From: Epiperipatus broadwayi
Taxonomy: Eukaryota > Onychophora > Udeonychophora > Euonychophora > Peripatidae
Length of the DNA: 64,000 nucleotides
Direction of reading: 5' to 3'
Assembly: GCA_028023455.1 (NCBI GenBank)
Contig: JAQFVV010012394.1
Location: 19,798,353-19,862,352, forward strand
A program made the position numbers and the translations under genes. Positions 1-11,110 of this stretch are shown here, one piece after another (position 1 is the first letter of the stretch; each line of letters starts with the position of its first letter). The notes beneath the pieces were generated by a model. The model ran no database searches and had not been told where the DNA came from. It saw only the letters and a program-made list of their open reading frames with translations.

Positions 1-1255
1 AACAAAGAAGGACAATTGTGGATTATGAAATGGAAAATGGTAGAACAAAGAAGCGCAATAGTGAGATAAGTAATAATTAGCTGCCACTATGTTTTAAATG
101 TATTAGTCATGGTATTTTATTGTAGGTTATCTATGTAGTTTCCCGCAGTGGTTTCTCAAGCAATAACTCACAGTGGATTTTCCTTTGACAAAGAAATTAA
201 CATTCACTACCAATTTTATTTTAAATATGGATAACTTTTTTTTTTAGATTTTCATTTTTTGAGTATGGAATTTTAAAAAAAATCTGTGTATTCATTTTAC
301 ATTATATATATAAAATATGATTAAATAAGAACAAATAAATAAATTGGTCTATTATTCGAGTTCATAAGAGGCATGAGCAGTGAAAGTAACCAAGCTGGGG
401 CAGGTACATGGACCTTGTGCAATGTACACAAATTTTATACGTATATATAAAGAATAAGCTAATTGAATTTTTACACATCATTTGTTCTTTTGACTATTTT
501 AAGTGGAAAAAATAAATTAATTGGAATATTAGAAGTGTTGAAGGTAAAATTATTTTATTTTTTAATTTAAAAAATGTATGCATAGTAGGGGTGGTGGTGG
601 ATATAATACTTGGCAAATAGAAATTGGGAATACTGTAGATCATGTGATTAGTTTTGACCATTCAGAAATGAATATATATAGGCATCAAATTACATAAGAA
701 TAATTAATATTTTAAATTGAAAAATAAAATGATCACGTAAGGAGACAATATTGCCACTGATAAAAGATAGTTTGATTTGCTTATAAACTTTGAAAAACAA
801 ATTATAAAAATTGATTCACAAAGATCACAAATAAAATAGATAATTAACTTCAGTAAAAAAATAAATCACCCAAATAATTTCTTATACTGAAATTTAACAG
901 TATTTATATAAACACCCATTATTTATTGTAACAATAAAACAGACACAAAACTCCACTTTTAATATATATGTTATTTTTTTGCAACATTTAAAGTTCCAAA
1001 CCTTGTCGTAAATATTAAAATTCATGGATAACAGTGAACCACATAAACTCGCATATAAATATCATTACAAAATATGTAGCATGAAATTTCATTGTGACTG
1101 AATGACAGACACACATGGTTCTGTGAGATTAACATTCGCGCTATGGTTGGCCAGACCACTGTGTGTATATATATATATTAGTGTGTATTTGCACACATAT
1201 ATATATAATCAAAACAAGTTATAAATTTTGTAACTTGCTTTAAGCTTGCATTTTA
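1..1255. other. AT-rich sequence, no gene recognised
   Basis: No coding region, transposase relic or RNA gene was recognised here. The stretch contains T and A runs and a short alternating TA/GT-type tract near 1160-1207. It ends where the inverted-repeat element at 1256 begins. Confidence 0.5.
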
Positions 1256-1331
1256 TGATCACTAAATGGAGCTTTACCAATACCTCCTAACAAGCTTTTG
1301 TTTACATAAATGCCGAGAGGGATCTCCCAGC

Positions 1332-1377
1332 CCTTCACTGACATGAGCCATAAGCTCGAAACCAGCTTGTCTGGAGG
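1332..1377 (+). ncRNA. Hammerhead-ribozyme-like motif, unit 1 (decayed)
   Basis: Read 5' to 3': CCTTCA (1332-1337) pairs with TGGAGG (1372-1377) as stem I. CTGA follows at 1338, then CAT where the hammerhead consensus has NGA. Stem II is GAGC/GCTC around loop CATAA (1345-1357). GAAA is at 1358-1361, and the cleavable C would be 1371 after a T. Stem III (1361-1370) is imperfect here. Two of the conserved core bases are wrong (G8 and A9 positions), so this copy is probably inactive. The arrangement of stems and core is what supports the call; a covariance-model search was not run. Confidence 0.5.
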
Positions 1378-1416
1378 TGGGTGACAACGATAGAGATTAG
1401 TTTCTTGTCTCCCAGC

Positions 1417-1462
1417 CCTTCACTGACGTGAGACATAAGCTTGAAACCAGCTGGTCTGGAAG
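1417..1462 (+). ncRNA. Hammerhead-ribozyme-like motif, unit 2
   Basis: This is the second copy of the 85-bp unit. Stem I is CCTTCA (1417-1422) with TGGAAG (1457-1462), one mismatch. The core is CTGA followed by CGT (1423-1429), so the G8 position is kept and A9 is T. Stem II is GAG..CTT around loop ACATAAG. GAAA is at 1443-1446, and stem III is ACCAG/CTGGT (1446-1455), fully complementary, followed by C1456 as the expected cleavage nucleotide. It matches the family architecture better than unit 1, but one invariant core base differs, so activity is doubtful. Confidence 0.5.
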
Positions 1463-1560
1463 TGGGTGACAACGATAGAAATTTTGAATTCTATCTCTCT
1501 CGGCATTTATGTAAACAAAAGCTTGTTAGGAGCTATTGGTAAAGATCCATCTAGTGATCA

Positions 1561-2475
1561 TATATATATATATGTATTGAAAACATGCATATTAACATAT
1601 ATAGAAATAAAATTGATTCAGAAACTAAATTCTGGATGTCTAATACACATTTCTATATATATATGTATAAATGAGTGTTCATATATGTACATATGTTGAA
1701 AACATGTATTAGCATACACATGCGGCTGTGAGAAAATCGATTCAGCAACTAAAAGTTCTGGATTGTTCCTCCACAGCTGAGTTAATCAATCTAATTTTTG
1801 CTTTATTGGCGAAACTTGAGCTCACTTAATCATTTTAATGATCGATGTTTTAGGATGCCCAAGCAATTGATCATATAAGCTAATGGTAATTATGTGATGG
1901 TAATTGATGTCTTTAGATGATGATGACTTGATCATATCATCTGATGACAGCGACTGTGATATATGTTGATAGTATAGTTTAAGATAATACTTATGCAATA
2001 ATAGATATATAAATTCGGAGTCTGTTTTCCTCCCAGAATTTAAATTAATAGGATTAAATTTTAATGTGAATAATAAACAAACAAAAATTTTTGTAAATGT
2101 TGCTTAATCTTCTTATTTAACAGTAGCTGAATTTTTATTAATTTTAATGCTTTGTAGAATTAACTGATGTGAAAAAAAAACTTTTTAAGTCTTCAATATT
2201 TAACGAGTTTGATTGCTATAGCAATAATATCAAATTAAAACTAATAGAACAATAGCAGAATCTATTTCAGATAACTGTAATAATTTAATAACATTAATGA
2301 AAGTAGAAACAGCAACAGAAATAATGGCTACATTAATTAGGTCAAACAAAAGCATCATTCAACATAAGTAAAATCAGCAAAGCCTATAGTGCTGAAAGAA
2401 ATATCGTAAAAACAGAATTATCAATTGCAGAAAATGACAATATCAGCATCTGTAACTATAGTAACAGCTAATGCA
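1561..2475. other. AT-rich sequence, no gene recognised
   Basis: Nothing recognisable beyond short TA-rich tracts near 1560-1572 and 1655-1666. The stretch ends at the left target-site duplication of the LINE insertion. Confidence 0.5.
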
Positions 2476-2490
2476 AACAACAGTGGTTTG
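2476..2490. repeat. Target-site duplication, left copy
   Basis: AACAACAGTGGTTTG occurs here and again at 7561-7575 with no mismatch. The interval between is exactly the LINE. A 15-bp direct repeat of this kind is what target-primed reverse transcription leaves. Confidence 0.9.
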
Positions 2491-2492
2491 TA

Positions 2493-3941
2493 GTTCTTGT
2501 TCTTTCAAGTGGGCAAGGCAGCAAATTTAAACACCTATTAAACCCTCACTTCGAAGATCAAATCCTGTCCAATACAGTTATCTTCATACTTACATTAAAG
2601 AAAAACATTATACCCACTGACATACCCACCATTACTACTGCAAGAGGCTCTCCTATGGTTTTGACCTTCAGGGGAGTACAGCCACAATGTTTCTTCTGCC
2701 TTCAAAGAACACACCTTATTAAAGATTGTGCGGCAAGAATATGCACATACTGTGGTATTAAAAAGAATAAAGTTCACAGATGCCCTGGTAGACCTATTAA
2801 TACGGCTATCACATCCTTAAATAGACAATCACCACATGGGACTAATTCAAACAGCAACCTCACAAACCCAGACAATCTGATTCAAATAAATCCTCCAACA
2901 AACCCTTTCACATCCAAACCTATCTTTCAAAATGAAAATCTTCAAGAAAGAACAAACACCAACCTCTACACTAATAGTAGTGAATCAGAGAACCAAACAA
3001 TAACATATACTGCTACTAAACCAATCTCTCAAACCAATAATACTCAAGATCATTCATACGATACATATTGTACTAATCCCCGAGAAACAATGCTAGGCCA
3101 AACTCTTTCTACAAAAGAAGACAATATGACCAAACCATCTAACGAGAGCAAGGAAAACCCAGGCGATGAAGAAAATACACTTAAAAAATTTCAAAACAAT
3201 TCATCTATAACAACTCTCACCCAGCTTAAAACCAATGATGCATCATCATTCGGGCCAGCTAATTCTAACAAACCTAAACAAAGTGATCCACAAACTGTCC
3301 TCAATTCTTCAACGCCTGCAATAATTAACCATCCAGATGAAAAGACTTATCAAACCCTCAACCCGAAAGTCAGCATAATTAATGCTTCACAACAGTTACA
3401 GCAAACCGAAAATGACTCAGGTCTAAAATTTAAACCAAATTCTTATAACAATAAAAAAACACTTTCATCAAAAGAACAGGAAAAAGAAAACAACACTATT
3501 AAACTTAAAAACCCCCAAAAAACCAACACAATAAATACCCAAAATACAAATAAGATAATTAAAAGAAAATCAATTCGCTCAGATAAATCAAGCTCTGATG
3601 ATGACAGCTCCCATCCAATACATTATTCACCACCACCCGCTAGCAAACAAATTTCAGATATATCCAGCACAAAGCTTCGCAAATCTATAGAAAAAAAGAG
3701 GAAAACCATGGATCCTATAACCATCGATACCATTGATTCATCTGACGAATCTCAGACAGATTACACTACTTCATCAGACACCGAAGACTTCATGGATGCG
3801 TTTCCTCAACCAACAAATATATCACCAATCCATCCACAAGTTCAATCACAAGACTCTGATTGCCAAACAACATCAGAACTCATTAACATGGAGATGTCCC
3901 ACATTGACTTGGTATACTTTGCTGAGGACAGTTTGGATTAA
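2493..3941 (+). pseudogene. LINE ORF1 (zinc-knuckle nucleic-acid-binding protein), 5'-truncated
   Basis: Nucleocapsid-like protein expected to bind element RNA. The first Met in frame is at 2655 (428 codons to the stop), but the frame is open upstream without a stop to the insertion junction at 2491, so 2655 is probably not the ancestral start. From that Met, C12-C15-H20-C25 forms a CX2CX4HX4C knuckle, and C30-C33-H41-C43 a second, variant knuckle. The remaining ~380 residues are low-complexity, rich in Asn, Thr, Ser, Gln and Lys, with a basic patch near residues 300-310 and an acidic Ser/Asp stretch near the C terminus. ORF2 starts 6 bp after its stop. No internal stop is seen, so this is the best-preserved part of the element. 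Confidence 0.85.
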
Positions 3942-3947
3942 TCTATC

Positions 3948-6900
3948 ATGTTCTGCAAAATTGCTGGCATTAACATTCGCGGCATCAACTCAATTGATAG
4001 AGTTCTAGCTATTAAAAACTGGCTCTCGCTCTGCTCCCCTCATATACTTCTTATGGGTGAAACTAAATATCACCATAAGACTGATCATAAAATATTATGT
4101 CTTCTCTCAGCTCTCGGATTTACTAGATTTTCCATAGTCCATTCTGCTTCAGGTGGAGTCGGTATTCTTCTCAGCAAGTCAACACCACCAAACAGTTTTA
4201 GCATTCTATTCCTAGATGCCAATATTATTGTCATAGAAATAGACTATTGGGGTTATCCGATCATCATAGCTTATATATATACAGCCAAAGACACCTCTCA
4301 ATATCTAAAAATAATCCATATCCTAAATGCCATCAACGCTAACAGAGCCTCCCCTACTATTCTTCTGGGAGACTTTAACACCACATACAATGACTTCAAC
4401 AAGAGATTTTTGCATCTAATAAATCGCAGATTAATGTGTGGAGAGGGTTTCTTCCCTCCTGAAGCCTACTCTTTCTATACTAAAACTAAAAAGTCCCTGA
4501 TTGATTTGGTTTTCTACACCCCAGACCTCCATTTCAACCTTGATGCAGCCTTGGTCCCTGTTGCTTTCTCTGATCATATGGCTCTAATCTTACAACTTAC
4601 ACCTATTGCAATGCCTACACCTATTGATGGACCTGGTAAAACCATGCACATGATCACCCAACCAAATATGACTGAAGCGATAGTGTCTGAGGCATACATC
4701 CTTTTCCAGAAAATAAACATCCTTTCCCTTCCTGCTGAGGAGGGCTGGTTTTCCTTCATTGGAATACTTCAGTCCATATTAAATCACCACACCAGAAAAA
4801 TCAAAGGACCTAATGGCCTTCTAAATGACCTAACAGACATTAATATACAACTTCAAGCATTACAGCAAAATTTCACAAATACAGAAAAAATTATCTTCCT
4901 TAAAAATCTCTACAAAATCAAGCAAAAGTCCCTTGCAGAATATATATCCATCAGAAGAGCCAAATGTTTCTTAGCACAACAAACCTGCTGGACGAGAGAC
5001 TACCTCAGATGGGCACTGGGATACAATAAAAAACAAATCACTCCCTTATCCATTAATACTAATGGAACCAATCTTATTGGCTTTCCAATGATGCAGCACA
5101 TCAGCAAACAATTCTGCCAATTAATGCAAAAAGATGGAGCTCCTCCTATAAACAGCTGGTTGGATGCTGGTGACCCCAGCGAACATGGCATCATGGAAAT
5201 CCAAATCAAAAAGAAGTTATGATAACATCTCTCCCTGATGACGTTCATCCTGGCCTTCATGGCATCCCAAATTTCCTTCTCGAACACCTCAGTCAATTCA
5301 CTGTGCCAATTATTAAAAAAATGATTGATCACCTAGCAACAGAAACATAACAGATCTTTACCCAGTGGCACTCGTGCCTTTTATTAAAAAAGCAAAACCA
5401 CTAAACGACATTAACAGTATCCGGCCAATTTCCATGACCCCATTGCATATCAAGATAATTGAGTCAGTCATTAAAGATCAAATCCAAACTCAAATTCTTA
5501 GCCATATCTCATCAAACCAATACAGAAAAAAGGGATCATCAACCTCGCATGCTATGTCCAATGTAACTGCTCTGTTCAATTACATCAGAGGACATCATAA
5601 ATCAAAACCTATTGCTGTCTAGCTGGATGTTGCGGCAGCATTTGATTCAATCCAGATAAACATCCTCCTCGATATTCTGTTGGAATGAACATATTAAACA
5701 GAAATACAGCGAAACTTGGCCTACAAATAAATTTTAACAAATCTTCCATCTGGAAGATAATGTCTGGTAAACAAATTAACTCTCCCTTTTCTGCAAAACC
5801 CCAAAGATACCTAGGTTTTCCAATCTACAAAACTCCAACTGCAATGGCAAGAGAGATTCAAGATGCAATCCTCCATTCAACTGAAGCCATCACCACTTCA
5901 CTCTCTAGAGTATACCTTTCATTATATGGAAAGGTTGGCCTCCTCAACATGATCATAATGCCAAAAATCTCATATTATCTTCCATTCGTTAAAATGTCTA
6001 AACAGTTTCAAAATAAAATTAACCGATTATGCACCAAACTTCTCTGGAGAGGAAAGACAGTTGCTATTAGCTTGCGAGGTATCCAACGACCATGCAGGTT
6101 CAATGGACTGTCATTCCACTCAATACAAGCAATCATTTTACAAAAAACCCACCACCCTCTTCATCATCTCCTCTCCTCCTCCCGATACTCTTATAATTAT
6201 AAAAATAAAACAACCACAGCTCCTTCCCCCCCCTCTTCTTCTTTGGGGGGATTCCCCCCTAAAACACCACCAACATATTTCTTAATAATAACCTCCTTTC
6301 TTTTACAAAAAAAACACCTTATTGGAAGGAAACAATATAATCAACTATAATAAACAACACACCAAAAAAACCCAACAAAAACAAAAAAAAAACAAATACC
6401 ACAAACAAATACAAAAAAAATTTAAAAAAATAATCACCCAACATCTTTTTGAGAGAAGGAAAAGACAGTTGCTATTAGCTTGCGAGGTATCCAACGACCA
6501 CGCAGGTTCAATGGACTGTCATTCCACTCAATACAAGCAATCATTTTACAGAAAACCCACAACACTCTACATAATCTGATCCTCTCCTGCGGATACTCTA
6601 ACATTATTAAAAAAATTACACCGACAGATCGTCCTCCACCCTCTTCCAGTTCATGGATAGCATCCCTAATACAACACCTACAACTTTATAACCCGATAAT
6701 ACCCTTTAACCTTAACCAAAAAAATCATCTTATGGGAAGCATACAATATAATCAACTATAATCAACAACCCATTAAAACCAGCCTAAAAGTAACCAATCA
6801 AAGACTCATTACACATTTCAAAAGATGGAGTCTGGAACCCAAATTCCTTGACTTCATCATTAAAATAAATCTTAATGCGCTACCCACGAATTGGTTTCTT

Positions 6901-7288
6901 TATCACCGAAGGGGTTTTACCAGCATTGACCCTAATATGTGATCTGTGTGCTTGTGAAGATGAAACCATAGACCATATTATATACCGGTGCCCAAGACTT
7001 AAAACTCTGAAAGATATAATTATAATCAATTCCAACATAAGACCTGATATGATTTTCTCACTTGAAAATGCCATTCATAATGGTTTTTTTTCAATAATAA
7101 GGCTTTCTACCTTTGTCCTTTATTCCATATGGATAGTGAGATGCAAAACTCTCATGGAATTACCCCCGCCACAAATCATACCATTGTTTTATCAAACGCT
7201 CAAAAAAATCAAGAAATGTGACCAGCTCCTTGCCTCCAGTAAAGTCTTTGCTGACACCTGGTCTTTAATTTGTCTTTCCTTTTCCTGA
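3948..7288 (+). pseudogene. LINE ORF2 (APE endonuclease - reverse transcriptase), broken
   Basis: Residues 1-424 (3948-5222) are an intact APE-type endonuclease domain that would nick target DNA: catalytic Glu in LLMGETK (E38), GDFN (D142, N144), LIDLVF (D186) and FSDH (D209, H210). After the stop at 5222 the reading continues in other frames. RT motif region IRPISMTPLH lies at 5365-5622; a TAG at 5620 is followed in the same frame by LDVAAAFDSI (RT motif A). Soon after, at 5685, the frame jumps to GLQINFNKSSIW (motif D region), so motif B and the catalytic xxDD box are absent. 5685-6350 and 6480-6761 encode the thumb/connection region twice because of an internal duplication. 6875-7288 ends with C22-C25-H34-C39 (CX2CX8HX4C). 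It cannot make an active polymerase. Confidence 0.88.
6053..6868 (+). repeat. 408-bp tandem duplication inside LINE ORF2
   Basis: AAAGACAGTTGCTATTAGC begins at 6053 and again at 6461, and about 110 bp after each is nearly identical. Farther on the two units are recognisably homologous but very different in texture: unit 1 has long A and C/G homopolymers (for example 6226-6256 and 6361-6430) where unit 2 has ordinary coding-like sequence. Unit 2 keeps the reading frame, while unit 1 looks corrupted. Either an old duplication or a read/assembly artefact could give this. Confidence 0.75.
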
Positions 7289-7560
7289 TTATCAATTCCC
7301 ACCTACCCAGCATTATAGAATAGTCAATTATAAAAGAAAATATTCATGTTTATATTAAAAATGCTAATTCCATTAAACAAGTTCTTAGAATCTCTTCACT
7401 ATACCTAACCACATAAGAGTATAACGTGCTCTCATAACATAATCTAGCCAGATGACAAATAGATCATTATATAATTATATTATTGTACAATTTATTCATT
7501 TATTTATCCTTTATTAGTATGTAATCACTATTTATTGTTAATAAAATTTTTATTGAAATG

Positions 7561-7575
7561 AACAACAGTGGTTTG
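7561..7575. repeat. Target-site duplication, right copy
   Basis: Perfect 15-bp match to 2476-2490, immediately after the AT-rich LINE 3' end. Confidence 0.9.
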
Positions 7576-7984
7576 GAATAAGGATAATACAACAATGATT
7601 GTATTAATTGAAATAACAGTAGAAAAACCTATATGGTTTTCTGGTTTATAGAATTGTTTTTCATCTATTGTATTTTTAAAATCCCTTTCATGTCATTAAT
7701 AATTTTTCTTAGTCATTCATTAGACTAGAGATTATCCACTTAATGAATAATATTTCTGGTGTAGTGAAAATTACACTAGAAATATCATTTCATGTCATAT
7801 ATTGACTTTTTAAAAGAAATCCTACTGTTTACTAACTCTTTAGTCTAGTATGGGGAATATTTATTGTATGAATAGGACTTTTTATTACCATCACTCTTTT
7901 AATAAAACCAACAAAATTATGTTCTAATATTTTGTATTAAGTTATAAGAATAAATCTAGTATAAAAATTATTAGTGGAGGTGAG
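7576..7984. other. AT-rich sequence, no gene recognised
   Basis: A short inverted pair around 7760-7785 (GAAATTACACTAGAAATA region) is visible. Otherwise nothing was recognised. Confidence 0.4.
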
Positions 7985-8340
7985 AGAAAGGGAATTGATG
8001 TTTACAGAAATGAGTATATCGAAAATGTTTGGGAAAGTAAAGGGAAAGACTGGATAAGCAATAAAAAAATTAAGAGAAATGATCAGTATTGAATACGCAG
8101 AGTAAATGAAATCAGAACTAGATAATTAGAATCATATAAGCATATACAGAGAATGTCTAAGAAAAGATGATCATATACAAATATTAAACTGGACACTGCT
8201 GAAAAAGAGAAAAAGATGTCCAAAAAAAAAAAAGAACAAAGAAAGAAAAAAGGAAAAGGCTATAAATATTCGTGAAAGAAATTTACAGGAATATTTGTGG
8301 ATGACAAAGAGTCATAGCAATTGAAAATCACAAGACATGA
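7985..8340 (+). pseudogene. LINE reverse transcriptase C-terminal tail, heavily decayed
   Basis: Conceptual translation in the + direction gives LRKDDHIQILNWTLLKKR followed by a Lys/Arg-rich stretch and then a Trp/Asp-containing end. This resembles the 'RIPKQILNWTP..RRKRGRP' tail that ends many non-LTR reverse transcriptases. Stops and an A-run break it. The catalytic domain is absent, as expected for a 5'-truncated insertion. Assignment rests on one short motif and its position before a basic stretch. Confidence 0.35.
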
Positions 8341-8436
8341 TGGGGTGTTTGAAAGCAATTAGATTGTTAATTTCTCTGCTAGGAAGATCATTGAAGTTAT
8401 AAGTACAATCTCACGCAATAATATTTCATGAGAGCA

Positions 8437-8601
8437 GTCTCTCTTTACAACTCTAGTACCATCTACTGTCAGCTCGAGTAAGCAGTGGTATATCAGATGA
8501 CAGTGTAATTTATTCTCCCTCCTAGATTACCTTGTACTACCATTTAGTCAGTTATTGATTTCTCAATCTTACAATAGATGGCACTAGAAGAGTAGAGAGA
8601 C
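8437..8601. mobile_element. MITE-like inverted-repeat element
   Basis: The left end GTCTCTCTTTACAACTCTAG (from 8437) is mirrored by the right end 8571-8601 over about 31-33 bp with a few differences. The 100-bp interior has no coding potential. The length and terminal inverted repeats fit a non-autonomous DNA transposon. Target duplications were not clear. Confidence 0.55.
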
Positions 8602-10380
8602 AAGGCGGTCATTATACTGTAATAAATTGGAACTATCGAGCATGTTGTAGTGGTAGAACACTTAGCCATTGTTGTTGGTAGTTTGCTAGTCTTAATTTGA
8701 CCTAGCGTTTCAGTATTTGAGCTATAGATTGCGGACTTTAGTGAATATTCACATCATTGATACATAATATATATAGTTATTGATTCAAACCTTTGAAGTT
8801 TATTTAGCTTCTCTAATGATTTGACTATGCACTTAATGATGGGGAAAGGTCATTAATGTTTGCAGTAAAGTTCTAAAATTGAAATATTACAATACATTTT
8901 GGACAGACAAGCAATGGCAACTTATCTCATATTAAGATAGGAGTTATTGTATGATCACAATGCTATGTTGGCCGGCTGCTCAATTTACACACACGTAGTA
9001 TATATACAAAAGATGTAGTTTTAAATATATGTTTATTTAGTAGTGCATTCCTTCTTTTCTACATCATAGTAGAATTTCTATTTTATCTACGACTATTCAT
9101 TATTTTATACTATGAACTTTAATCCAGCAACCGCTGTATCTGTTTGGTCTTTTTGCAGTCAATTGTCTGAACTCTCTCCATACCCTTAGTTTGAATTCTA
9201 CTGGTATAATCCGGTTATATATACAATGATTCATTCATAATATTCAAACGAGCTCTTTTTTCCCCCTCTCAGTAAACTATTCTTTATCAGTGAGGCAAAT
9301 TTTTATTTAATGTGCATGCGTATATCATATGCTAATTATATATTGTATAATTTGAATTTGAAAATAATTATTATGGATGTTCTTTTTTTATTTAAACAAT
9401 TTCGGCATACTCTTCCTTATTTTCTTGGCAAATATCCTATTATATCTTGCTAATTATTATTGAGCGGGTCCTCGCCAGTTGGTTTCTCTTTCTCTTTCGT
9501 AACTGCAAAATTTTAACCAGGATATTATAAGAATACATTAAAATTCAGTGAATGATCAATTTTACGTAAACATTTTTGTAGTAAACGTAATTGACCTTGA
9601 ATTAATAAAAGTTCCGTCACAGCGTTGAAATTATTTTTAATAATGAAAAATTATTGATTTTTTAAAAAATTCTTTTCATATGCAAGTTGTTGGAAATGTT
9701 TGTTTTAATTAATTATTGATTTTTTTTTTAATTATATAATTTGTATCAAGTTATTGAAGAAGAAAACTATATTTGGTGGAAGTCATTACAATTTGGTTTC
9801 CAGATCATTAAATTTAAATTATTATCTTTTATAATTGTTTATTTTCTTACATTTTTTTTTATTTGATTACTACGCAGTTGAGTAATTTGGTTATATATTT
9901 TTTATCTTTTATAAAGTCTAACAAATCTATTTTGCTTTTATTAAATTATGCCCATAAAAACTGAAATAGTAATCAGATGTAATATATATGTTAATAATGC
10001 TTTGCGTCGTTTAAAGCAATGTGGACCCGGCTCTGGAATATATGGTGCTCGAATTCCTTCCCATTCTGACACATTCAGCGCTAGAAACTTCTTACAAAAT
10101 CCTGTGCCATAAATGTATTCGATTATTATCTATTTATTTAATGTTTATAATAATTTAATGAATTTATTCCTCGAGAACCGAAGGTCGAGCACCAGAAATG
10201 ACGTAATTGGTCGCCACGATCATTGCCCTTGAAGCCCAGATTACCCTTCTATCGCTATACCAAATCTCACAGGGCAAATAAATATTTATATTGTATATAT
10301 GCAGTTGATCTTTACTAATGGAAGCATTTTTAACGTAAATGTACTTATATGAATTATTTCCAAGTCACTGCTATAATAAT
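8602..10380. other. AT-rich sequence with one mixed-composition patch
   Basis: No gene recognised. 10015-10260 is richer in G+C than its surroundings and contains a 9-bp inverted pair, GGTGCTCGA near 10050 and TCGAGCACC near 10183, so a small repeat may sit there. The rest is featureless A/T-rich DNA. Confidence 0.4.
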
Positions 10381-10496
10381 AATCCAATGGTTTTATTGCT
10401 TGAGAGTTCATAAATACAAGTGCCAGCACTGAAATCGTTCTAAGGGTCTTACCCTCTAGAGTCTGGTGCTACTACTGTTCTAAATCATGCTGAGCT
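10381..10496 (-). mobile_element. tRNA-derived SINE, family C
   Basis: On the minus strand a tRNA-like head (GCATGATTTAGAACAGTAG, a box A-like segment, then a box B-like segment before GATTTCAGTGCTGGCAC) is followed by the tail TGAACTCTCAAGCAATAAAA. The same head and tail order recurs at 13503, 13632, 16296, 16425 and 29808, which supports a dispersed SINE family. Diverged. Confidence 0.5.
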
Positions 10497-10982
10497 ATAG
10501 TATTGATATTTTTGATGCCCTTTTTTGTTTCATTGTGAGAAATAAAGCAATTTATCCTTGATGATAGTCAAATAATATTTCTTGATGTAATACTTTGTTG
10601 TCCTGTAAAATTGATTCTGCCTTCTGGCAATGAAGTAAATGTAAACAACGTTTCCAAAATAATAAATAAGTGCTTAGAAAACAAACTAGGTTCTCAATTG
10701 TAAAATATTCTCTTTCATTAGATATACTTAATCCAGTTGACTTCGGATTAAGGGTATAATCAATGTTGAATTACATAATAAATTGGTGCATATATTTGTT
10801 GCTGAAGATAGAGCAAAGCAACCAAGCAATAGTATTTGTTTATTGTCATCACTATAGCCAGCACGAAATTGAATTTCCATTATCACAATTTATTTTAGCA
10901 TTTTGCCATGCATGTTTTACTCCACTCCATCATTTCTGAGGTTTGAATTTCTTATGACTTCTAAGTGCAAAACATGCGATTA
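10497..10982. other. AT-rich sequence, no gene recognised
   Basis: Nothing recognisable. Confidence 0.4.
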
Positions 10983-11110
10983 GTCAAGCATTGGTGGTCG
11001 AAAGGTCTGCTGCTTTACAAGCAGTTGTCCCGGGTTAGCGGGTTCGCTTCCCAGGTGATGCTATGACACATGAGAAAAAAACCCTCCATGTGATTATTTT
11101 TTCTTTTTAG
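10983..11110 (+). mobile_element. tRNA-derived SINE, family A
   Basis: The head folds like a tRNA: GCAT/ATGC acceptor remnant, box A (TGGTGGTCGAAAGGTC), anticodon stem-loop GCTGC-TTTACAA-GCAGT, a long variable arm, and box B (GGGTTCGCTTCCC). It is followed by GCTATGACACATGAGAAAAA and an A/T-rich tail. Copies at 29901-30016 and 60070-60176 (both minus) share the head and the CTATGACATATG tail, so this is a mobile SINE and not a tRNA gene. RNA polymerase III transcription from the internal promoter would be expected for the family. Confidence 0.75.

Larger units (their letters stand above)
1256..1560. mobile_element. Inverted-repeat element with two tandem 85-bp units
   Basis: The outer arms, 1256-1323 and 1493-1560, are about 68 bp each and near-perfect inverted copies (about four differences by eye); both begin with TGATCACTA on their own strand. 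Exactly between them lie two head-to-tail 85-bp units, 1323-1407 and 1408-1492, which differ at only a few positions. Each unit contains a hammerhead-like fold (separate entries). No protein is encoded; a short open frame here is incidental. Terminal inverted repeats suggest a MITE or fold-back element, but tandem ribozyme units are more typical of Penelope-like long terminal repeats or retrozymes, so the class is open. Confidence 0.7.
2491..7560 (+). mobile_element. Non-LTR retrotransposon (LINE), two-ORF, decayed
   Basis: A 5.07-kb insertion bounded by perfect 15-bp direct repeats. In order it carries an ORF1 with two Cys/His zinc knuckles, an ORF2 with an APE-type endonuclease, a fragmentary reverse transcriptase, a C-terminal CCHC motif, and an AT-rich 3' untranslated region ending near an AATAAA at 7540. 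The ORF1 frame is open back to the left junction with no Met near it, so the insert appears 5'-truncated inside ORF1. Frameshifts, stops, a missing reverse transcriptase segment and an internal duplication show it is dead. Two ORFs, an APE endonuclease and the CCHC tail fit the L1/Tx1 or I-like groups; I cannot choose between clades by eye. A second copy lies at 36705-39545. Confidence 0.93.

Noticed and set aside
6061-6579. Overlapping open frames repeating the same residues
   Set aside because: Alternate-frame readings of the duplicated block in LINE ORF2.
11022-11061. Possible functional tRNA gene (anticodon loop TTTACAA, box B)
   Set aside because: Three dispersed copies share non-tRNA tails and mismatched acceptor stems; this is a SINE head.
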